Assembly (NCBI GenBank): GCA_934085875.1
Contig: CAKOHQ010000020.1
Span: forward strand, 1-21,166
Source of the DNA: an uncultured Bacilli bacterium
Lineage (GTDB): Bacteria > Bacillota_I > Bacilli_A > RF39 > UBA660
Direction of reading: 5' to 3'
DNA: 21,166 bases
The translations under genes and the position numbers were made by a program. A model generated the notes under the pieces. The model saw nothing but the letters and a program-made list of their open reading frames with translations. It made no database searches and was not told the DNA's origin. Every line of letters begins with the position of its first letter. Position 1 is the stretch's first letter. This document shows positions 16,815-21,166 of the stretch, piece after piece.

Positions 16815-17489
16815 TTATTTTGTTTGTTTACATTTTTCTACTAGTGTGTCAAATATTTTAGGATATTTATCTTCTATTATAATTTTTTTATTTGTTATAG
16901 GATGTATAAATTCAATATAATATGCATGCAAACACATTCTTCTTATAGGATTTTTTTTAGAATTATATTTTTTGTCACCTACTATTGGATGATTAATACT
17001 TTCCATATGTACTCTAATTTGATTTTTTCTTCCTGTTAATATTTCAATATCTAACATTGTATATTCTTTGTTATTTTTTATAGGATTATATTTTGTTATT
17101 GCTAATTTTCCTGTTTTTTTGTCATTTGTTATATATGTTTTTAAAGTTTTAGTTTCTGCTAAATAATTTTTGATAGTATCTCCTTTAACGACTTTTCCTT
17201 CTACTAATGCTATATATTTTCTTTTATATTTATCCCAATTTCTTTGTAATATTCTTTTTGCTTGTTCTGTTTTTGCAAATATTATTATTCCACTTGTATC
17301 TTTATCTAATCTATGTACTATAAATATTTTATTAGATTTATGTTGTTTTTTTACATATTCTGATACTTTTCTATATAAAGTATTATTGTGCTCTTTATCA
17401 GTACCAATTGTTAAAAGACCACTAGGTTTTGATATAACAATTATTTGTTTATCTTCATATAATATCTTAAGTTTATCCTTTTTTTTCAT
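16815..17489 (-). CDS. RluA-family RNA pseudouridine synthase
   Basis: A 224-residue enzyme that converts specific uridines in rRNA or tRNA to pseudouridine. The core signature HRLDKDTSG is at 59-67, with catalytic Asp 62. KPSGLLT at 21-27, KRKYIALVEG, GRKNQIRVHM (the second conserved Arg motif) and HPIVGDKKY follow in the family order. There is no S4 RNA-binding domain at the N-terminus, and the length is short, as in the RluA/TruC/YjbO-like branch rather than RluD, so the exact target base is open. I use the ATG at 17489. A GTG at 17498 is in frame, but it lies within the AGGTGA ribosome site. The gene is divergent from hisS across a 99-base gap and has no visible terminator. Confidence 0.92.
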   Translation of the reverse strand: MKKKDKLKILYEDKQIIVISKPSGLLTIGTDKEHNNTLYRKVSEYVKKQHKSNKIFIVHRLDKDTSGIIIFAKTEQAKRILQRNWDKYKRKYIALVEGKVVKGDTIKNYLAETKTLKTYITNDKKTGKLAITKYNPIKNNKEYTMLDIEILTGRKNQIRVHMESINHPIVGDKKYNSKKNPIRRMCLHAYYIEFIHPITNKKIIIEDKYPKIFDTLVEKCKQTK

Positions 17490-17527
17490 GTAAATCACCT
17501 AATTAATATTATCAAAAATAAAATAGT

Positions 17528-17556
17528 TTGACAAATCATTGATTATTTTATATAAT
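17528..17556 (+). promoter_or_regulatory. Perfect consensus promoter of hisS
   Basis: TTGACA (17528-17533), 17-base spacer, TATAAT (17551-17556), then a leader of about 25 bases carrying AAAGGAG before the ATG at 17589. The leader is too short for a T-box, so no tRNA-sensing control is visible. The gap also serves the divergent pseudouridine synthase gene. Only a weak minus-strand promoter (TTGTCA, 15 bases, GATAAT) can be seen for that gene. Confidence 0.85.
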
Positions 17557-17588
17557 TATTTTTCGCGCATTTAGAAAGGAGAAGTATT

Positions 17589-18779
17589 ATGTGTTATTTA
17601 AAAAAAGAAGGTACGTATGATTTGTATGGAAGTCATGGCTTAGCGTGGCAATATGTAGTAAATAAAATAACAAAAGAATGTAAGCTTTATAATTTTAAAT
17701 ATATAAGAACTCCGATTTTTGAGGATACAGATTTATATCATAATTTAATTGGAACTAACACTGATGTTGTTTCAAAAGAACTTTATAACTTTGTTGATAG
17801 AAATAATGATGATATTTCTCTTAGACCAGAGGGTACGACTGGTGTTATAAGAAGTTATTTAGAAAATCAGTTATATAAAGAAAATACTACAACTAAGTTT
17901 TATTATTATGGTTCTATGTTTAGACATGAGAAAATAGAAAATGGTAGATATAGAGAGTTTCAACAATTTGGTGTAGAAATGTTTAATAATAATTCTATAT
18001 ATTCTAGTGTAGAAATAATTAGTTTAGCATTTAAAATATTTAAAAGCCTAGGTTTAAGTGATGTTAGAGTTTACATTAATAATTTAGGAAGTTTTGAAAA
18101 TAAAAAAGATTATGAAAAAGCATTAAAAAAATATTTTAAACCATACATAGATGAATTATGTGATGATTGTAAGAGAAGATATTTAAAAAATCCAATAAGA
18201 ATATTAGATTGTAAGATAGATAAAAGATCTGATATAGTATTAAATGCTCCTAAAATAGAAGATTATATAAATCATGAATCTAAAAGTAATTTTAATAGAG
18301 TTTTAAATATATTAGATAGATTGAAAATAAATTATGTTGTTAATAAAAACTTAGTAAGAGGTTTGAATTATTATACTGATATTGTTTTTGAAATTAAAAC
18401 TAATATAGAAGGATTAGGAAGTGCAAATACAATATGTGGTGGTGGATGTTATAATAATATTGTTAAAACTGATGAAGGAAATAATATAAATGCTATTGGT
18501 TTTGCAATTGGATTAGAGAGATTAATTGATATATTATATAGAAATAACTTATTACAAAATATTGAGAGAATGATCGATTATAATATTTTGTTCGATGATA
18601 TGTATTTATGTTTAAAATTAAGAGATAAAGGTTTTATATCTGATATAAAATATAATGGAAAAAGTAAATATTTTATAGATAAAAATGATGATGTATATTT
18701 AATAAAAGATAACAATAATAAGATTATAGTTGATAATTTAAGTTATGATGAACTTATAGAAAAAACTAGCTTGATTTGA
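17589..18779 (+). CDS. hisS: Histidyl-tRNA synthetase with reduced C-terminal domain
   Basis: A class II synthetase charging tRNA-His. Motif 1 lies around 39-46 (IRTPIFED), motif 2 spans RPEGTTGVIR from 79 and FRHEKIENGRYREFQQ from 111, the histidine loop is LVRGLNYYTDIVFEI from 255, and motif 3 is GFAIGLERL at 304-312. The CDDCKRRYLKNPIRILDCK block is typical of bacterial HisRS and argues against the paralogue HisZ. Two oddities: the histidine loop has Asn 260 where RGLDYY is the norm, and only about 75 residues follow motif 3 where an anticodon-binding domain of roughly 90-100 is usual. The remnant CLKLRDKGF...YNGKS...YFIDKNDDVYLIKD suggests part of that domain is lost. Total length is 396, against about 420. 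AAAGGAG precedes the ATG, and the stop lies in a terminator loop. Confidence 0.88.
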   Translation: MCYLKKEGTYDLYGSHGLAWQYVVNKITKECKLYNFKYIRTPIFEDTDLYHNLIGTNTDVVSKELYNFVDRNNDDISLRPEGTTGVIRSYLENQLYKENTTTKFYYYGSMFRHEKIENGRYREFQQFGVEMFNNNSIYSSVEIISLAFKIFKSLGLSDVRVYINNLGSFENKKDYEKALKKYFKPYIDELCDDCKRRYLKNPIRILDCKIDKRSDIVLNAPKIEDYINHESKSNFNRVLNILDRLKINYVVNKNLVRGLNYYTDIVFEIKTNIEGLGSANTICGGGCYNNIVKTDEGNNINAIGFAIGLERLIDILYRNNLLQNIERMIDYNILFDDMYLCLKLRDKGFISDIKYNGKSKYFIDKNDDVYLIKDNNNKIIVDNLSYDELIEKTSLI

Positions 18780-18798
18780 TTTGATTTAGCTAGTTTTT
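18761..18798. terminator. Bidirectional terminator shared by hisS and tetR
   Basis: AAAAACTAGC (18761-18770) and GCTAGTTTTT (18789-18798) form a perfect 10-bp stem with T runs on both strands. The 18-base loop contains three tandem TTGAT units. Both stop codons lie in the loop: the TGA of hisS (18777-18779) and the TAA of the convergent tetR (18786-18788). Confidence 0.88.
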
Positions 18799-19376
18799 TT
18801 GTATTTATTATTTAATTCTTTATTCATTAATACTTGTCTATATCCTTTGAAGGCATCGAATATTATTGTTTCTATATCTTCTTTTGTTAATTTTGAATTA
18901 GTTGTTGCCATCATGGAGGCTATACCATGTATAATTAACCATGTATTAATATATATTTGTTTTGATGATTCTGGACTTAGTCCTGTTGACTTTATTATCA
19001 TTTCTGTATATTTTTTTCCATCTTCATTATCTGCCATCTCTAATATATTATTATATTTTGTAAATGATGACATGAACAAAAATTTGAATAGATTCTTTTC
19101 TTTTGTGGCAAAATCTATATAGGATAACCCTACTCCAATAAATGGTACTTGATGTTCTTTACCTTTTAATAAATACTTTTTTTGAAGTTCATATACATCG
19201 TCATATACTGTTCTTTTTAAATCATCCATGTTCGTGAATAATCTAAATATTGGTTGAGTAGAACATCCTACAACCTTCGCTAAATTTCTTGCTGATAAAT
19301 TACTATCTCCCTCATCTCTTATTATTTTTATTGATCCTTTTATTAAATCTTCTTTTTTTATTTTTACAGCACTCAT
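18786..19376 (-). CDS. TetR-family transcriptional regulator
   Basis: A 196-residue helix-turn-helix repressor. The N-terminal domain shows IKIIRDEGDSNLSARNLAKVVGCSTQPIFRLFTNMDDL (DNA-recognition helices at about 27-47), the standard TetR layout. The C-terminal domain (60-196) is helical, with a WLIIHGIASMM segment typical of the WHG-type ligand and dimerisation domain of TetR regulators. GGGGAG precedes the ATG. A perfect 9-bp inverted repeat in its leader and a second palindrome inside its promoter are candidate autoregulatory sites. It is divergent from clpB. Many TetR genes control their divergent neighbour, but clpB here has its own CIRCE-like site, so the target may be elsewhere. The ligand is unknown. 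Confidence 0.9.
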   Translation of the reverse strand: MSAVKIKKEDLIKGSIKIIRDEGDSNLSARNLAKVVGCSTQPIFRLFTNMDDLKRTVYDDVYELQKKYLLKGKEHQVPFIGVGLSYIDFATKEKNLFKFLFMSSFTKYNNILEMADNEDGKKYTEMIIKSTGLSPESSKQIYINTWLIIHGIASMMATTNSKLTKEDIETIIFDAFKGYRQVLMNKELNNKYKKTS

Positions 19377-19392
19377 ATTTAATCTCCCCTTT

Positions 19393-19412
19393 TAAATAAC
19401 AAGTGTTATTTA
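19393..19412. promoter_or_regulatory. Candidate TetR operator
   Basis: TAAATAACA, AG, TGTTATTTA: perfect 9-bp arms with a 2-bp centre. It lies between the -10 of the tetR promoter and the tetR ribosome site, a usual autoregulatory position. Size and symmetry fit TetR operators. Confidence 0.55.
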
Positions 19413-19419
19413 CACTTTA

Positions 19420-19447
19420 ATATTACCATAAAATGGTATAATGTCAA
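19420..19447 (-). promoter_or_regulatory. Promoter of the tetR gene
   Basis: Minus strand: -35 TTGACA (19442-19447), 16-base spacer, -10 TAATAT (19420-19425). A small palindrome TACCAT-AAA-ATGGTA (19424-19438) occupies the spacer and could be a further regulator site. Confidence 0.5.
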
Positions 19448-19461
19448 GTAATTTTGTTTTA

Positions 19462-19488
19462 TTAGCACTTATACTTGACAAGTGCTAA
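19462..19488. promoter_or_regulatory. CIRCE-like element (HrcA operator) before clpB
   Basis: TTAGCACTT, nine bases, AAGTGCTAA. The canonical CIRCE is TTAGCACTC-N9-GAGTGCTAA, so each arm differs only at its innermost base, and the change is symmetrical. The clpB -35 hexamer lies at its centre. HrcA repression relieved by heat or misfolded protein is the established role of CIRCE. No hrcA gene is in this window. Confidence 0.85.
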
Positions 19489-19502
19489 TTATTGAGTATA
19501 AT
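19475..19502 (+). promoter_or_regulatory. Promoter of clpB, overlapping the CIRCE-like site
   Basis: TTGACA (19475-19480), 16-base spacer, TATAAT (19497-19502), then GGAGG (19516-19520) and the ATG at 19528. Both hexamers are perfect. HrcA bound at the overlapping palindrome would block RNA polymerase. Confidence 0.85.
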
Positions 19503-19527
19503 ATTTATTAGAAATGGAGGAATATTT

Positions 19528-21166
19528 ATGGAACAAAATCCTTATGAAGAAAATTTAAAGAAGCCACTTGAGAAATATGGCCGTGATATTGTTAAACTAG
19601 CTATGGATGGTAAGATTGAACCAGTTATAGGTAGAGATGATGAAATACGTAATATTACTAGAGTTTTGTCTAGAAAAACAAAAAATAATCCAGTTTTAAT
19701 TGGAGAACCTGGTGTTGGTAAAACAGCAATTGTAGAAGGTCTTGCACTTAGAATTGTTAAAGGCGATGTACCTAATAGTTTGAAAAATAAACATGTTTGG
19801 GAGCTTGATATGGGTGCTTTAGTTGCTGGTGCTAAATATCGTGGTGAATTTGAAGAAAGATTAAAAGCTGTTTTAAAAGAAATTAAAGATAGTAATGGTG
19901 AAATAATTTTATTTATTGATGAAATTCATATGATTGTTGGTGCTGGTGCATTAGAAGGTGCAATGGATGCTGGTAATATGCTTAAACCAATGCTTGCCCG
20001 TGGAGAAATTCATTGTATAGGTGCTACAACTTTAAATGAATATAGAAAATATATCGAAAAAGATGGAGCGCTAGAAAGACGTTTTCAAAAGATACAGGTT
20101 AATGAACCTACTGTATTAGATACAATTACAATACTACGTGGATTAAAAAATAGATTTGAAGTATTCCATGGTGTAAGTATTAAAGATAAAGCTTTAGTTG
20201 CTGCTGCAACATTATCTGATAGATATATAACTAGTAGATTTTTACCTGATAAGGCAATTGATTTAGTTGATGAAGCATGCGCTACTATAAAAGTTCAAAT
20301 GGAAAGTGTTCCTGTTGAACTTGATACTTTATCTAGAAAAATAATGCAATTAGAAGTTGAAAAACAAGCTTTAAAACACGAAAAAGATGAATTAAGTAAA
20401 AATAGAGTTAATGAAATTGATAAAAAACTTGAAGACTTAAAAGTTAGAGAAAAACAACTTAGAAGTGATTGGGAAGAAGAAAAAGTTATCAATGATAATA
20501 TATCTAAAAAGAAAGAAGAAATAGAACGTAAAACTTATGAGTTAGAGGTTGCTGAAAATAATTATGATTTGGAAACAGTTGCTAAGTTACGCCATGGTGT
20601 TATCCCAGAATTGAAACGTGAATTGGAAGAATTGAATAACAATAATAAACGTTCTATATTAAGTGACGTTGTTGATGATGAGTCTATTGCTAAAATCATA
20701 TCTAAATGGACTAATATTCCAGTTGCTAAACTTGTTGGCGGAGAAAAAGACAAATTAATTCATTTATATGATAATATGAAAAAACGTGTTAAAGGTCAAG
20801 ATGAAGCTTTGGAACTTGTCAGTGAAGCTATAAAGCGTGCTCGTGCTGGTATTAAAGATCCTAATCGTCCAATAGGTTCATTTATGTTCTTAGGTCCTAC
20901 TGGTGTAGGTAAAACTGAAGTTGCTAGAACTCTTGCATATGAATTATTTGATGATGAAAAACATATGATAAGAATTGATATGAGTGAATATATGGAAAGT
21001 CATAGTGTTTCACGTTTAGTTGGAGCTCCTCCTGGATATGTCGGTTATGATGAGGGTGGTCAATTAACTGAAGCTGTTAGACGTAATCCTTATAGTATAG
21101 TTTTATTTGATGAAATAGAGAAAGCTCATAAAGATGTATTTAATATATTACTTCAAATACTTGATG
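19528..21166 (+). CDS. clpB: ClpB disaggregase lacking the N-terminal domain, 3' end cut by window
   Basis: An AAA+ hexameric unfoldase that works with DnaK to rescue aggregated protein. The reading is open from the ATG at 19528 to the edge (546 codons). Walker A1 GEPGVGKT is at 59-66, then LFIDEIH (Walker B1), a linker of about 145 residues between DEACA (~250) and WTNIPVAKLV (~393) rich in coiled coil, Walker A2 GPTGVGKT at 456-463 and VLFDEIE (Walker B2). The long linker is of ClpB length, so this is not ClpC. Only about 12 residues precede the first ATPase domain (KYGRDIVKLA), whereas ClpB normally has a ~150-residue N-domain. Since GGAGG and the promoter sit directly upstream, this is the native start and not a deletion artefact. 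The CIRCE-like operator indicates heat-shock control. Confidence 0.93.
   Translation, partial: MEQNPYEENLKKPLEKYGRDIVKLAMDGKIEPVIGRDDEIRNITRVLSRKTKNNPVLIGEPGVGKTAIVEGLALRIVKGDVPNSLKNKHVWELDMGALVAGAKYRGEFEERLKAVLKEIKDSNGEIILFIDEIHMIVGAGALEGAMDAGNMLKPMLARGEIHCIGATTLNEYRKYIEKDGALERRFQKIQVNEPTVLDTITILRGLKNRFEVFHGVSIKDKALVAAATLSDRYITSRFLPDKAIDLVDEACATIKVQMESVPVELDTLSRKIMQLEVEKQALKHEKDELSKNRVNEIDKKLEDLKVREKQLRSDWEEEKVINDNISKKKEEIERKTYELEVAENNYDLETVAKLRHGVIPELKRELEELNNNNKRSILSDVVDDESIAKIISKWTNIPVAKLVGGEKDKLIHLYDNMKKRVKGQDEALELVSEAIKRARAGIKDPNRPIGSFMFLGPTGVGKTEVARTLAYELFDDEKHMIRIDMSEYMESHSVSRLVGAPPGYVGYDEGGQLTEAVRRNPYSIVLFDEIEKAHKDVFNILLQILD

Noticed and set aside
17557..17588. T-box or other riboswitch in the hisS leader
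   Set aside because: The leader after the perfect promoter is only about 25 bases, too short for a T-box or any known riboswitch.
20295..20753. Two minus-strand readings opposite clpB
   Set aside because: They are Ser/Leu-rich antisense shadows of the clpB linker domain, with no family match or start signal.

Overview
The window is very AT-rich (I estimate about 25% GC). It has strong AGGAGG-type ribosome binding sites and consensus sigma-A promoters. TGA is used as a stop (for example at the ends of the genes at 3566-6139 and 17589-18779) while Trp is TGG, so the code is standard and this is not a Mycoplasma. The gene set (TagO-type transferase, teichoic-acid-style ABC exporter, LTA-synthase/MdoB-family enzyme, CIRCE upstream of clpB) points to a low-GC Firmicute/Bacillota, perhaps an uncultured gut lineage. 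The genus cannot be told from the sequence alone.

Region 1 (1-14032, all minus strand) is a surface-glycopolymer island. In transcription order it holds: a TagO/WecA-like lipid-carrier initiating transferase (12983-14032); a small three-helix membrane protein (12581-12916) coupled to an LTA-synthase/phosphoglycerol-transferase-family enzyme (11077-12603); a three-gene glycosyltransferase operon (GT4, GT2, GT4; 10968 down to 7805); and a unit opening at a good promoter (7739-7767) with ABC permease, ABC ATPase, an 857-residue two-headed GT4-GT2 glycosyltransferase and a FAD-dependent UDP-galactopyranose-mutase-like protein. After a terminator-like hairpin come two tandem paralogous GT2 genes, the last cut by the window edge. 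Together they suggest a polymer started on undecaprenyl phosphate, extended in the cytoplasm, exported by an ABC transporter and decorated outside with glycerol phosphate.

Region 2 (14134-17489, minus) holds an acidic DUF1292-like protein, a 768-residue coiled-coil membrane protein of no family I recognise, and an RluA-type pseudouridine synthase.

Region 3 (17528-21166) holds a histidyl-tRNA synthetase with a shrunken C-terminal domain, behind a perfect consensus promoter. It is convergent with a TetR regulator, the two sharing one hairpin terminator. The tetR gene is divergent from clpB, which lacks the N-terminal domain and is preceded by a CIRCE-like element overlapping its promoter.

Main points to check: the in-frame stop at codon 4 of the LTA-synthase-like gene (or a split gene), the unrecognised coiled-coil protein, the reduced HisRS, and heat-shock-type control of a ClpB born without its N-domain. 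I found no tRNA, rRNA, CRISPR array or insertion sequence. With the LTA-synthase gene extended as described, no gene-free stretch exceeds about 150 bases.
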